A stretch of DNA of 64,000 nucleotides from Phymatolithon calcareum (taxonomy: Eukaryota > Rhodophyta > Florideophyceae > Hapalidiales), in contig OZ345353.1 of the NCBI GenBank assembly GCA_977006965.1, positions 2,418,001 to 2,482,000 on the forward strand, in the 5' to 3' direction. Made by a program: the position numbers and the translations under genes. Below the pieces are notes generated by a model that saw only the letters and a list, made by a program, of their open reading frames with translations, did no database searches and was not told where the DNA came from. This document shows, piece by piece, positions 41,970 to 53,786 of this stretch (position 1 is its first letter; every line of letters starts with the position of its first letter).

Positions 41970-42325
41970 CAATGTTCGCATTGGAAGCCAAACGACATCT
42001 ATCGCCCCAGGTAATGGAGTCATTCCGAAAGAACTATTGCGAACCAGTGGCTCTTTACCGTGCCATAGCACACGCGTTCCATGGGTCCCATACGCACATC
42101 AAGCAAGTGTAAGTGGCAAGGAAATAGGACGCTCTAGTTTTGCGTGGCTGCTTGAAAGCCACAAAGATATCAAAACTCCGGTCATTAACTGGCATGATGG
42201 ACCTGGAGAATGTCGGCGACCTGGAAGCGCACATGGTGATGATAAAAGCGTTACAGATTGTCTCCGAATACCCCGCTCACAGGCGCAATGAACCGAGAGT
42301 TGTCTCGCGCCCATCAACTGGCTGA
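41970..42325 (+). other. Possible broken ORF, unassigned
   Basis: A plus-strand frame starting MFALEAKRHLSPQVMESFRK reads 43 codons to a stop at about 42100, next to a GTAAGT donor-like site. A second frame continues with SFAWLLESHKDIKTPVINWH. It could be a spliced gene or a frameshifted relic; no family recognised. Confidence 0.2.
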
Positions 42326-42479
42326 GTAAGGAATCCTTGCACTACCGTGCGAGAGATTCCAACTATCGATTGCAAACGTTTGTTCGAAAAATAGATTCTC
42401 CCACTTCATAACTCATAATTTATCTCGGCAAAAGACGAAGATTGGGAAAAATAACTAGCGCTGGAGGCTCTGATTCTTG

Positions 42480-43325
42480 AAGGTCGCACCACACAGCCAG
42501 CGGAGCTAGAAGTAAGGACCAATGGCGGCGTAGGCGAAATACCCTGCGCGCAGATTGGTAATCTTCAAAACGACGAGCGGGTTTTGGTCAAATGGGATGA
42601 AGGTTGGTACACAGCAACGCTCAAGACGTCGAGTTCGACGCGCTTCAAGACGGGGACAACATCTTGGTGTCGAACTGTAGCAAAGCGCCGCTTTGTGCCT
42701 GGAAGCACTATACGTTGGTTCAACGACAGCAAGAGCTGCATCGATGCTATTAACTATCAACCACGGATGTACGCGGAAATGATACAGAAACTTTGGTGTC
42801 TTATGTAACAACTAAAGTCCCAGGAGATATCTATCGAAGCCATTTGGATACTGATCCACGGAAGAATTTCAAGAAACGATGTTGCTGACGAGCTAGCTCG
42901 AAGGGGTATACGTGAACGAAGCCTGGTGGACCACTAAAGAGTTCTGCTGACACTCGAGGCAGCGAGATCCATCATCATACTATCTTTCAAAACGAAGCCT
43001 ATCGCTATCCCGACAATTCCAGACGGCTTTCCCACATCACACAGGAGCTGAAGCGATCGTCCACCAGCTGATTGGGGACTGTACCCCCCTGGTGGCCGTT
43101 TTTCACTATGAGGACAGCTTGGATGCAATGGCGTACGATCCAGAATTAGCAAGATGTGTAATGCTGGCTGTAACGAAACAGTTGACCACCTACAGTAGTG
43201 CTACGCTGTGATGGACGCTCTGCCTCCAGACGCAAGTTTATTGGACGAGTGGACACCAGGACTGTAGAGGAATTATGCCGTGAGAAATCACTAGACGTTC
43301 TCAAATTTCTGAATAATGAGTAGCT
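42480..43325 (+). mobile_element. LINE remnant with RNase H domain
   Basis: Plus-strand pieces resemble the RNase H domain that follows RT in some LINEs: FNDSKSCIDAINYQP, then WILIHGRISRNDVADELARR carrying the late His and Asp of the active site. A C-terminal zinc-type motif follows (CNAGCNETVDHL), then VEELCREKSLDVLKFLNN. Several stops and frameshifts break it. The RNase H marks it as a different LINE type from families A and B. Confidence 0.6.
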
Positions 43326-44328
43326 GTTCTGAAACAGCTTCAGACGCTTACCCTTTGAGTGATTTTGCTGAATCGGAGTATTAATGGGCGGATGGAATTC
43401 CATAAGCTTATCGACAAACGCACAGGAGAGGCAGAAGCGATTAGATATTCAAAGGCACAAGGAACTTGAAGTGCCACTTATTGACAGTGAAAAAGAGATT
43501 AGAATCAACGAAAGTTTGAATGTACTTTTTACAGTACTTGGTTTGCACATTTTCGCTAAGAAATTCTTTTTACTTTCTTAATTGGTAAGCGCACGAGAAG
43601 CTGCACTCTTTCAAAAATCGATACTTTTTTCCTCTCACAGCTGTGCATTGTGCCAAATTCAATCTCGTTATCACGGAAAGTAGAAAACATGCTGTCCTTG
43701 CAGCAATGGATACACGGAGAGCTTCCGAGCGAATACGAAAAGCGAGGTGACAACGGATACGATAAGCAAGCAAATTCTGTCTCTACGGCGCGTGATAGTC
43801 GAATGGAATGAGCTCGAGCGTTGTGCTATTAATATGTCTTCCTCCTTCGCGCGGTGGAACGGAGGGAGAATTTGATGATTTAGTCAGGTCCACTGTAAGT
43901 GCCTTCCAGTCTGTGGACAACATAACGGATTGTATTGGTGGTGCAACGGATCGGCATATCATAAATTGAATCAACGAAGTACCAAAATACTGTAAATTAG
44001 TTGTTCGTTGGAGGGCAGGCGAAAGCTCAAGTGACGGGCCAGTGATTCTTTGCCAGCCATGATATGCATGATGCGGTATGATATGACAACTGCTCTGCAT
44101 TCATGTGATGGTCAAGAGGATGACCATCAAGTGAATCAATCGCGTCACGGAAGACCACTGTGGCTGTTCTATACTCTAAGGGACCTTCAGTGCTCAGACG
44201 ATGTAAAACGTGCAATCGAAACAAGCTGCAATGCGCAGTAGTGGTACAGAATACAGTACAGTACAAGTTTATCATGGTGACACAATTACGATTACAAGTG
44301 GCTCGAACAAGCATGGTAACCTCACAAT
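43326..44328. other. Intergenic region, nothing recognised
   Basis: Short overlapping ORFs on both strands without motifs. Confidence 0.4.
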
Positions 44329-45036
44329 TCATCTTCCTACACAGAGTGCAACGGGACGTGCAAACCGCTGGACCGACTCGGCAGCACGCGGAGAATTCTT
44401 CATGTCTGCATTTATGGCGTGCTGTTGCACAACGCGAATGAAAGCCAAGGGAAACAATTTATTCCCCGCCGCTCGCATGACGCGCGCATGAACAGCCGGC
44501 GTCTTGGCTCGTTCCCCAAGCATTTGCACAAGCTCGTCATCAGCGGCGGCCAGGGCTGCGTCGGCGACTGGATCGGGTTTTCCACGTTCGACGACAACAA
44601 AAGCCAGCGCGGCCTTCGATGACCGGGCGGGTTCGACCCGGAGATAGGACGTTCGCGGCAGGGAGAAGGGACGTTGGGAGGTGGCGGCGAGATTGTTGCG
44701 CATCAGGCGGGGATCGGCGTGTAGCACACCGTCGCGACCGACAGAGAAACGTGTGCACCGACGGCGTCGGAAGGACGGGAGCGCCGATACCGGTAGCGCA
44801 CTTACCATGACGTTACAGTCGGCGGTGAGCGCCGACAGGGGAAGTGGAGCAAAGTTGCCGAGAGTGGAATCGGACAGCTGCTGAAAGGGCGGGAAGAGAC
44901 TGGGGCGACGCTTCTTGAGGAGAGAAATGGGATCGATCTGGGGGAGATGACAGGAGCGGAGGGCGATGCTGGGATTGCGCCATACAGTTGCTGAATGTCC
45001 TGCTTGATGCGACAAGGAGTAGAAGAGGGCGCACAT
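44329..45036 (-). CDS. Unknown GC-rich ORF with upstream TATA
   Basis: 235 residues from the ATG of MCALFYSLSHQAGH, basic overall, with a helical C-terminal half (DAALAAADDELVQMLGERAK). No family recognised. A TATA box about 100 bp upstream and a GC content above the surroundings argue for a real gene. The first ATG after that TATA box (45071) opens another frame that ends at 44802, beside a perfect GTAAGT donor (about 44806). The gene may therefore be spliced or start elsewhere. Confidence 0.35.
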   Translation of the reverse strand: MCALFYSLSHQAGHSATVWRNPSIALRSCHLPQIDPISLLKKRRPSLFPPFQQLSDSTLGNFAPLPLSALTADCNVMVSALPVSALPSFRRRRCTRFSVGRDGVLHADPRLMRNNLAATSQRPFSLPRTSYLRVEPARSSKAALAFVVVERGKPDPVADAALAAADDELVQMLGERAKTPAVHARVMRAAGNKLFPLAFIRVVQQHAINADMKNSPRAAESVQRFARPVALCVGR

Positions 45037-45133
45037 TGGCGAACACGTTGGCGGAAAGCGTTTGAATTCATTCCGTTTGATTATGTGCTTGATGCTTCAA
45101 TAGTTGCGATTCTACATATAATTTCACATAATG

Positions 45134-45145
45134 CTATATATATAC
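45134..45145 (-). promoter_or_regulatory. Candidate TATA box
   Basis: CTATATATATAC-type sequence about 65 bp before the first downstream ATG on the minus strand. It is symmetric, so its direction is not certain. Confidence 0.35.
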
Positions 45146-45307
45146 TGTAGCCGTTTTAAGATCAAGTGCTGCGGTCCCTTGGCAGACGTTACTGGTGCAG
45201 GTACATATCTTTGAAACGGTGGGCGCCAATGAAAGTACCGAGAAAACGCGGCAATACTGCTTAGGATGAGAAGACCCCTGCGGCCATTGTGCAACTATCT
45301 GCCGATA

Positions 45308-45705
45308 CAGTCAGACCTCGATAAATGGAACCTCTTTTTTAGAATAACCTCGGTTAGCAGCATAATCGAGTGCTCCACGAATACCGTATCCGCCTAAATT
45401 TAACGAAAATTAAAGGATTCTAGAATATTTGATAGGAGCATTACTTCATGTTCGAGGTCACGGGGCATACCTTAAATTTTGTTATAATTTTGTTTAGCGT
45501 ACACGGAGCATAACCTCACTCGTAGAATACTGTAAGTACTTTTCATGTTTATCCTGCCATTGGCATACAGTACAGTAGAATATGGCTACTGTTCGGCACA
45601 CGTGTGATCCAAAACTTATGATTCAAAATTCGACTTGAGAATAACCTCGATTTTGAGAATATTGGACCATTCCACATTGCCCATCCATTTATCGAGGTCT
45701 GACTG
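45308..45705. mobile_element. 398-bp pogo/mariner-type MITE
   Basis: Terminal inverted repeats CAGTCAGACCTCGATAAATGG and its complement bound the element, each flanked by a TA target duplication (45306-45307 and 45706-45707). The CAGTxxxACCTCG start is typical of pogo/Tigger elements. No transposase is encoded. The AT-rich interior repeats AGAATAACCTCG-like words near both ends. Confidence 0.9.
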
Positions 45706-48042
45706 TACGTAGATGGGGGACTCGATCATTGTGTCCCAAGACTGAACACAAACATGAGATTCAATTGAAATGTGCGCATTGGCTAGGCCTGCCTAGAAGA
45801 TTTGAAACAGATGCCAGTGTACAGCGTACAGTGCAATACTGTCAATACATCATGTAACTATCGGACAGCGAGTGCAACTGTTTGGAACCTCAAGATGAGG
45901 GCCATACATCTAGCAACAATGGCTCAGCTCACCCGCCGGTGTTTACCAACACGCGCACCTGAGGAAGCGAGGGTACTTCAAGCGACGCAGCCAGGAAGAG
46001 TGGCGACGGCAACGCAGGATGAAATTCACATAGAACCGCTATTCGCAACTGTGGAAAAAGCGGTGGAGGTGACCCTTTCAAGACCAATGTTTTGAAAACA
46101 AACTGTCGCTCAGTCATCACGTCATATGTATGCGACATGTAGACGCAATAATGCATGCGTCATCTTTCAATTACTCAATGCACGGCGTCAGGAGCATTCC
46201 CGCTTTCTCCCAGTCCACTTTCCGATTTCATGTCTTGTTTGTTGCACACTGCCAACTACTGCGCCATGCATTGTGCATTTAATGTATCAAATTCAGCCCA
46301 TACTACGCCTTCCGTCCTCGCTCATCCCTCTGAAACCGCCCCTGAGTAGAGGCGATACCTGTGTTCCATTGTCCTATTGACGTTTGGGGTAGTCCGCCGC
46401 ACTGATATGCGTGCTTTTGGTCCTGACAGAACGCAGACACATCATGCGTCGGCGTTAAAATGCCCCTCACCGCCCTTCACCACTCATTCGTGATCTTGCT
46501 CTACCTCGTGCGCATGCACATTTCTCCTGCACTGTCCTGTTAGTACAACCCATTGGTGCCTCGTCGCACATAGTGATCTCTGAGTGGAAAGACAAAGAGT
46601 GTACGTCGTGATCTTTAGGACTGTTTTGCTTATTACCTTTAGCGAGTTTTTATCAGTCCGTTGGGCACCGGGAAATGTAGCGGTTAACGATGGTGACCGA
46701 TTGTGAGCAAAGAAAGTCTACTGGCGCGGATTATGAACGGTGCGAAACTCATTATGTCGCACGCTTACACTTTCGATACCTTGAGGGAATGTAGGCAGAC
46801 AGTCAGATATGGATTGACTGAGGTAGAGACTACTTAAGCCGTGACCGAAGTCTTCTCGTGGAAGTCACCACGATTAACTTTTCCAAATACAAACCAACCC
46901 TCAAGGATATTGAAAGATAAACTTGCTCTTCCGGCAAAAGCAACGCATTCGCACTGCGGAGAAACCATCCATTGCGTATCATTGGACTGGACCACTCCTG
47001 CCGAATTCACTACATCCCTACGGAGTTTCTGGAAAAGCGAGCTGCAAGATTCTTGCCGAAGGCACTACATCCCTCCTGGAGCTTCTGCGCAAGCAAGTTG
47101 TACAGGTATCTGCTGGCGTGTCATGAAGGACCTGAACCCGTCATTCAGTTCTTGCATAGCCACAGCAAAGAAAAGCCAGTTGAATATGCGACGCATGCGC
47201 CCGCGCCCGTTGACTAAATCGGCACAGAAAGCCATGCCGAAAATCAGCAATGCCAACTCTGTCATCCCTGTGCGTAATTCTAAGCTGGTGCTGTCGGCTC
47301 TCCCCATTTCTTTTGCAGATTACGTTCTGTTCAAGGGAAAGGGCAAGTCCATCTGGAACTTTTCAATCTTCGGTTCTTCCGAAATCTATACAAATAATAC
47401 CCATTAAACGTAGCATAACAACGACAGAGACGGCTCGTCGTGGGTGTGTGCACAGAAATTTCCATAAAATGTCTCTAGACAGATGGTCAATGCGGCTCTT
47501 GTACGAAAAGCCGGCTAGAGTCGCTTGTAGACGAAACAGTGCGCTTGCTCCTTTGTATTTCTCGTCCGCGGGCCAAAAACCCAAAAAGAGAAGGATAGTC
47601 CTTCTCATTGGTTTTAGCTCAACAGAGGGAACTTTCGTTCCCATCTTGCTGCCCTGCGTGTTCTATTTCGAATAATTGAAGGGGATCGAAGGTATCGATA
47701 CGCGTGCGCCCAATGCATATGGAAGGTACTAAAGTCCGCACCGAAGTGGGTGGAAGGTTTCAGTGCGCTAGATGAAAAAAAGAAAGTTGAGAAACAGACG
47801 TCTTCAAATCCATACCACAAAAGTATCTCGAAGACGAGGGAGCGTGACATGCACCTCGGTAGCAGAAGAAGCATCCAGACAATCGAGATCGTGGACGAGA
47901 CCCACCTCTCAATGAATAGACTTCTCCCGTTGGCGTTCTTGTAATTTTTCGAGGCACAGCCCAGCATGGAAATGCCAAGGAATGGGCCCACTCTATGTAC
48001 GGGCAATGCATACATACCGCCGGTGAAGCGGAATGAACGAAG

Positions 48043-48082
48043 TCAGCGCTCTGTCAAGTTTTTAAACTTGAAAGAGCGCTGA
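48043..48082. repeat. 40-bp near-perfect palindrome
   Basis: Arms of 19 nt (TCAGCGCTCTGTCAAGTTT and its complement with one mismatch) around TT, followed by AATAAA. Confidence 0.9.
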
Positions 48083-48801
48083 ATAAAAATATGTTAATAT
48101 TTTTAAATACTTGAAAAAAGCACGGCCAGAATGACTCTTAAATCACCCTGTCATGTTCTTATTAAGCTCTCCTTTCCATTATACACGCAGATGTGCAATG
48201 TGCTCATGTGCCCTGTTCTCTGCGACAACGAGATCTTTGATGTATTATTTCAAATGCCCCTAACACCTCGCAGGGAGCACAGGACGGCCTATTGCAAGGT
48301 TTTTAGCAAACATGGTCTTGGCGACTCGAACGTCCTTAGCGTTTCGTTCTTTTCTCTCTTTCTCATGCAAAACACTCTCGACAGTCACATGTGCGCTTCC
48401 ATGGACTCATGTTAGTCGGCGGCAATGAGTTCAGCTTACAGTTCATACTTTTCCATAAAGACGAGTGTCCCCTAGCACTCCCCGTTACAGAAGCGATATT
48501 TCTACTTTTCGTAAGAGTTCTAAAAATGCGAGTACATGCTAGGGACTTTGGCAGAAGACCAAACATAAGAGAAGAGGTACCCTATTGTGGGTAGCGCCTG
48601 AGAAAGCCTTCCCCGTATATTCGTAAGGCTGTGAGGCTTCTAAATATAAACGTGACAAAAGAAGAAGCGATTATTTGCTCGTGGCGTGCGTCGTTACTTA
48701 GACAACACGAGGGCTGCACTTTCGATGTGATGAGGCAGCAGAGAGAGAGAGTACTCTTTAGGTAGTATTTCTAACCGAGGAGAAGATGATTGGAGCAGGA
48801 A

Positions 48802-49185
48802 TTATAACCTATAGGTCCAGATACAAATACTAAATGTGTCGAAACCGAAAGGCTCCTTTTTGAAAAATGCAGGACGATCCGCGAATATCCAAAAGGTATA
48901 TCCTGTGTCAAAAACAGATCTCCAGGGAAAAATAATTTCACGGTCGCTACTCAGTACCACGCACGGAAGATATACCCGGGAGAGTTTGCGACGCGCCAAG
49001 CCCTGTTTGCGTTGCAGCGCCATGGTCGAGTTTAGGAACGTGCCGGATCTGAAGTCCCGCTCGGCGATCCCCGCTAACGTCCCGAGTCTTGGCTGCGCCA
49101 GAACACCACGAACGGGTGTTAAGACGCCAGAGTCCGGAGGGTCAAAATAGCATTGAGTCGCAAACAAAAGACCACATAGAATCAT
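48802..49185 (-). CDS. Possible small secreted protein
   Basis: 127 residues starting MILCGLLFATQCYF, a possible signal peptide, then a basic middle and an aromatic-rich end. No homology recognised. The plus strand is also open across most of it (48836-49150), so it may be chance. Confidence 0.25.
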   Translation of the reverse strand: MILCGLLFATQCYFDPPDSGVLTPVRGVLAQPRLGTLAGIAERDFRSGTFLNSTMALQRKQGLARRKLSRVYLPCVVLSSDREIIFPWRSVFDTGYTFWIFADRPAFFKKEPFGFDTFSICIWTYRL

Positions 49186-49799
49186 TATGGTAGTAATGAG
49201 TAGCTTGTAAACTAAAATGTGATTTGCTCTTCGTCGAACGTTGCAGAATGCGCTTGAAAGAGAAAGCAGACTTATAAGGGCTTATTTATTGTATTGCTGA
49301 CCGTGACTGGTCATAGATCCCTCTTCATAAGACTGCAACACTGCACTCGTGAAGCGAACGGCACGCTTGTTGAAGCACTTCGGCGACCCATCGCGCAGAT
49401 TCAACTTTTCAAGTATTCACGTTGCGCGGACACAGCCGCTTGGTCCGTTGAGTGCCGATACTTCTGTTCACACACATACCGTAAATGTTCTGGCTGCATT
49501 GAATGAGACACTGTTTTAATCATGCAGTATTTCCCAGAGCGTCGTCCACAGCAAACACTGCCAGTTTAAATGCATTTGCTAGCTTTTGTGCACACCCGCA
49601 GCCAGGATTTCTAGCGCTCCTAAACCGTGGACCGCTTGAAGGATGGTGACAGAAAAATGTGGAGCCTCAACTGCACGCATGCATGGTGGCCATTACGGCG
49701 AAAAACCTTGTCATTTTACTATTTGCACAAAACAAAATCATCAAATTTATATCTCATATGTTCCCGCTTTCATTCATTAAAAAACATTCCCAACGCATC

Positions 49800-52700
49800 C
49801 TAAAGTATCTTCAAATATGCAAGACAATCACCAAGTTCTTCAAATTCAGTATGGCGGGTCTGGCGGGTCTGTATCTCTTGCTCGATCTGCCTTCCGTCTG
49901 TCAGTTTTGCAATTTGTGCTTTGAGAGAAAACAAACCCGTGAGGTCACTGTTACAAAGTCTTGTAATCAGTTTGTCCGCCTCGATATAATTTTCCTCGCT
50001 TTGAAAGCGGGTATATCCACTCTTGTAGAAAAGCGCAAGATTGTACATTGCCACAAGGTTTTCCAACTCGACAGCATCTTTGTAAAGTTTCTCGGCCTTA
50101 GAAGGGTCAGGACGAACACCGGTTCCAAACTCGGTTCCAAACTCATAATCAACCGCAAGGTTGTTCATTGCAGTGCTGCTACTGTGAGCTACAGCTTGTT
50201 GCAGATAAGACAGGCGGTCATGGCTTTCGTCACTGATTCGATATTCCAGAACTCCCATGTTGCACCGTGCATCCTCATTTTCTTGCTCGATGGCCATAGT
50301 GTACCATCGATGGGCTTCTGATTCGATTGATTGGACGCCTTTCGCGCCCTTATGGTAAAGGAGGCCCAGGCGGTTCAATGACTGACCGAAATAGATTTGA
50401 TTACTGCCATCGGCCTTGAGCGTCAGTGCTTTGTACATCTCGATAGCGTCTTTTGGGCGCTCGCCTATGCCAAAAGTCGATTGTCGCTGATGAAAGCCGA
50501 CGATTCGTCGGCTTTCATCTGTCACCCTGGTGTTCACAAACAGTCTTTCAAACATAGTTCGCATCCGTTCTGTGTCACCCCATCCTCCGTGTTTAAACAT
50601 GAAGGACAGCAAGACATTCTTGCGGTCTTCGTCGCGACTGACAAAGTAGCCTTTCTCAAGCAAGTGTCCCACACTGACCAGTAGAGGCTCATTCTTTGTC
50701 CATTCAAGTGTACCGAGTCTCATCATATATTGGGCAGCGAGTTGTTGTTTTCGAGCATCCCCTGAATCATGGAAGTGACTTTGATAGGCGATGATGAGGT
50801 AACCTGCCAAATGAGAGCGGAACTCATTGCCGGCTTCACTAATAATGAATGATTCACTGGCTGCAATCGCCTCCTCGTTTACAGGTTTATAGGGCCCATT
50901 TGTGTGGAACAGAGCCAATACCTTCCATTTGAGCGCATCAGCGTTCCTCGTTGACTCATAGAATCGCCCAAAATAGTGTGCCAACATCTGCAGATCGATT
51001 TCATCGCTATGAAGAGCCGTGCTGTTGGGTCGATTGACGAGAACTTGAAACCAAGCCGTCATCTTCGACATCACGGAGAGCACGTGTGACGTTGATACGG
51101 GATTTTTGCTTAGCACAACATCAACTGCTTGTTTCAGTGCATCTGCGGAGCCATGGGCTGCGATACAAAGCCCGAAAATCCTCAATGCCTCTTCCACGAG
51201 ACCTTCGTCCAGAACCTTAATTCCTTCGTCGTAAAGAGATTGGACTTTTGATCCAACCTTGTCCATTGCTGCATGAAGATTCCCAATGTATTTAACAAAC
51301 CTATGCGGGTCACAATCTTCATAGGATGGGAAGCGATCAAAGCGGCTGTTATAGAACTTGCACAACTTTCTCATTTCAAATTGGACAATCTGGACAGTAT
51401 GAGCAGGCCATCCCGCCCAATATGTCAGATCATGTCGAAGCCCAAGCTCGTCTGTGGTGATGTGTTCGACTTGAGAAGAAATGTCAGAATCGCATGCTTC
51501 TTCTCGAAGGTCTTCATGTTTGGAGAATAATCTGGTCAATCTCCAGTGTTTTTGGGCCGATAGTCTGGCCATGAAGGCGTCCTTCCAATTCTGCCAGTTA
51601 AATACTTGTGATTCTGCAGAAAACATAGCCGACACTTTCTTGGACTTTTCGTCGAACTTAAGTATAGCTTTAACTTTCTGCGGTCCTCCAATTGGGGTTA
51701 CGGCACATGTCTCTTGAAATTCGATTGCAGAATCTCCATCATTCATTTCCCAGGAGCATCGATCCTGATTTTCTTCGATTTTCAGACTTGGAAATCCAAG
51801 GATAAACAGAAAAATAAGGAAAGGAGACTTGCGGGCGTCTTGGGATATCTCCGCCACCACCTTGGATTGCAAATAAGACTGAGTTTCCCAGACGAGGCGC
51901 ATGTACAAATTCCGAATATGTTTGTCCCGCCCTCGCCCCTCTACCTTCTGTAGTTCTGCAAATGCGGAGACAAGTTGATTACTGCATTTGAACTTGAAGT
52001 CAAATGAGGCGACGTTTGCTTTCCATCCCTCCGCATTGCATGTCAAATCTTGATTGTTCTCAGCCCATGATGCCAACAAACTTCGGACAGTTTCCGCGAT
52101 ACATCCGATGAAGCGGGCAGTTTCGCATTTGGTTAGGTGTCTGCTTTCTTTTGATCTCCCTAAGTCACTTTGCAGTCGGCTTATTTCAAGCTGGTATTGC
52201 GTTTCAAAGACCGAACCTGTCCCGCACTCGTCGGGAGGTGATCGTTCTTTCAGATACTTGTCAAGTCTGTCTCCAGCTTCCAAAGCTAAAACATTGTCTA
52301 TATGGACACTGGTTTGAAGCAGCAAACGGTTTGGGTCGTTATTCCAGAGGTTAAACGATAAGAATTCCCTTCGTATCGGTAATTCCTGGAAGAATTGAAC
52401 TTTGTCTTCCTCAGCATCGTATCCAATCTGGTACATTAACGTTTGAACTGGCGGATCCTCTCTATTTGGGTTCATGTTTTCTAGGCCCTGGCGGACTACG
52501 TCCAGTGGCACCCACTCTTCGTTTCGGGCGAGCTTAAGGTCTCCTTCCATTAACGATGAGAAGCAGGCAAGTTGCACAGCTGTAATATTCTTAATTGTGC
52601 TCCGCTTGTCATGATCGAGCTTGCCCAACGAGGCCTTGTCCCAATCATCCTTTGCAGCGTTTGTGATTATGGATTCGTGCTTTGCGAAGTCGAACAGCCT

Positions 52701-53786
52701 TTTCGATTCTTCGAATTTTTGGTAGTCCTTCATTTTGAAGGGAAGCGCACATTTTGGCGTGATCTTAACAACTGAGCTGCGAATACAGGCAGGTTCTAGA
52801 CAATAGCTGTGGAAGGGCGGAAACAGAGTGACGAAATCTTCAGTTGACTCCCCATGCGTGGTGTGCAAGGCGCCAAACACAGACAGATCTTGTGCTACCT
52901 CGCGTTTGATTTTTGGGAATGTCTTAGTTGAAGAGGTGTCGCGTGCGGCTAGACTTCTCGTGTGCGCAAGCCATGTATGGCCAAATTTCGCAAGAAATGA
53001 CACCAGCCAGCGGATAGAAGATTCTTCCGGCCTGTTAGACTTTAAAAAAGACGATAGAACCCGCGCCACGGCACTGTGTCTCCCTGACCCGTTATACTGC
53101 ACTCGAGAAAAGAACGAGGGCCGTATTGGAACCTCCACATTGTGGATCTCGCTTACAATAATCGAGTTGTTGACGACCATGTGACAATCAACGGTTCTCT
53201 TGATTTCGTCCAAAGTCAATTTCGAAGGAGCACTACGGTCGGGTTTCTTTTCTTCCATATTCCACATTACGCGGTTGTAGAGCCAGATGCATTTCTGGGT
53301 CAAGCCTCTTAGCACAAGCGATAGTCGTTGCTGTACTACCGAATCAGAAGGTTTCGGTGACGGCTTGGTAAGAACATTGTCAGCATATTCATAAGTAGAA
53401 ACTCCATATCCGAGCTGCACCAGACACGTCAGGGCATGTATGGTCCAGTTTCTGAACTCCTGCAGCTGAATGAAACCCCAGATAGTTCGCAGAACATTGA
53501 TGATATTGAGAACAGCGACAGTGATTGCGGCGGCGGCCTCCTTATAGTCCCTCGCCACCGTTTGGAGGTGGATGTAGAAGATTAAATACGCGAGGGAAGG
53601 GAGCGAGACGCAGAGCCGCACGAATCCACGGCGTCGAGTTGCCCATATGGGCCTCCACTTGTCGGTGACGAAGTCTAGCGCATAAACGAGTGCGAGTGGG
53701 ATGAAGGCAGTGAAATAAACGGAGAATATGATAGCCGGATTGTCAGCGAGAGAGTCTTTTTCAACGCACGAGCAGAATTGAGACAT
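49800..53786 (-). CDS. Large membrane protein with Sel1-like repeats
   Basis: 1328 residues from the ATG of MSQFCSCVEKDS, intronless; an earlier TTG was not used. Four hydrophobic helices lie in the first 150 residues, so the N-terminus sits in a membrane. The long middle (about 170-900) has no recognisable domain. From about 1120 to the end, helical pairs of Sel1/TPR type appear (RLGLLYHKGAKGV, NNLAVDYEFGTEFG, YNLALFYKSG), usually protein-interaction surfaces. It ends with a charged, coiled-coil-like tail. A membrane scaffold is possible; function is unknown. A 12-bp tandem duplication (GGTTCCAAACTC, near 50119-50142) and a 31-bp palindrome (50489-50519) lie inside the frame without breaking it. 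Confidence 0.8.
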   Translation of the reverse strand: MSQFCSCVEKDSLADNPAIIFSVYFTAFIPLALVYALDFVTDKWRPIWATRRRGFVRLCVSLPSLAYLIFYIHLQTVARDYKEAAAAITVAVLNIINVLRTIWGFIQLQEFRNWTIHALTCLVQLGYGVSTYEYADNVLTKPSPKPSDSVVQQRLSLVLRGLTQKCIWLYNRVMWNMEEKKPDRSAPSKLTLDEIKRTVDCHMVVNNSIIVSEIHNVEVPIRPSFFSRVQYNGSGRHSAVARVLSSFLKSNRPEESSIRWLVSFLAKFGHTWLAHTRSLAARDTSSTKTFPKIKREVAQDLSVFGALHTTHGESTEDFVTLFPPFHSYCLEPACIRSSVVKITPKCALPFKMKDYQKFEESKRLFDFAKHESIITNAAKDDWDKASLGKLDHDKRSTIKNITAVQLACFSSLMEGDLKLARNEEWVPLDVVRQGLENMNPNREDPPVQTLMYQIGYDAEEDKVQFFQELPIRREFLSFNLWNNDPNRLLLQTSVHIDNVLALEAGDRLDKYLKERSPPDECGTGSVFETQYQLEISRLQSDLGRSKESRHLTKCETARFIGCIAETVRSLLASWAENNQDLTCNAEGWKANVASFDFKFKCSNQLVSAFAELQKVEGRGRDKHIRNLYMRLVWETQSYLQSKVVAEISQDARKSPFLIFLFILGFPSLKIEENQDRCSWEMNDGDSAIEFQETCAVTPIGGPQKVKAILKFDEKSKKVSAMFSAESQVFNWQNWKDAFMARLSAQKHWRLTRLFSKHEDLREEACDSDISSQVEHITTDELGLRHDLTYWAGWPAHTVQIVQFEMRKLCKFYNSRFDRFPSYEDCDPHRFVKYIGNLHAAMDKVGSKVQSLYDEGIKVLDEGLVEEALRIFGLCIAAHGSADALKQAVDVVLSKNPVSTSHVLSVMSKMTAWFQVLVNRPNSTALHSDEIDLQMLAHYFGRFYESTRNADALKWKVLALFHTNGPYKPVNEEAIAASESFIISEAGNEFRSHLAGYLIIAYQSHFHDSGDARKQQLAAQYMMRLGTLEWTKNEPLLVSVGHLLEKGYFVSRDEDRKNVLLSFMFKHGGWGDTERMRTMFERLFVNTRVTDESRRIVGFHQRQSTFGIGERPKDAIEMYKALTLKADGSNQIYFGQSLNRLGLLYHKGAKGVQSIESEAHRWYTMAIEQENEDARCNMGVLEYRISDESHDRLSYLQQAVAHSSSTAMNNLAVDYEFGTEFGTGVRPDPSKAEKLYKDAVELENLVAMYNLALFYKSGYTRFQSEENYIEADKLITRLCNSDLTGLFSLKAQIAKLTDGRQIEQEIQTRQTRHTEFEELGDCLAYLKIL
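50489..50519. repeat. 31-bp palindrome inside a coding region
   Basis: Two perfect 15-bp arms (GATGAAAGCCGACGA and its complement) around a single base, within the Sel1-like gene. It encodes part of TDESRRIVGFHQ without disturbing the frame. Confidence 0.9.

Larger units (their letters stand above)
45706..49799. other. Gene-poor region with uncertain ORFs
   Basis: Four kilobases with no recognisable gene. Candidates are a plus-strand ORF at 46841-47407 (188 residues, no motif) and a minus-strand ORF at 48802-49185 (127 residues starting MILCGLLFATQCYF, which resembles a signal peptide). It also contains the 40-bp palindrome at 48043-48082. Confidence 0.45.
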
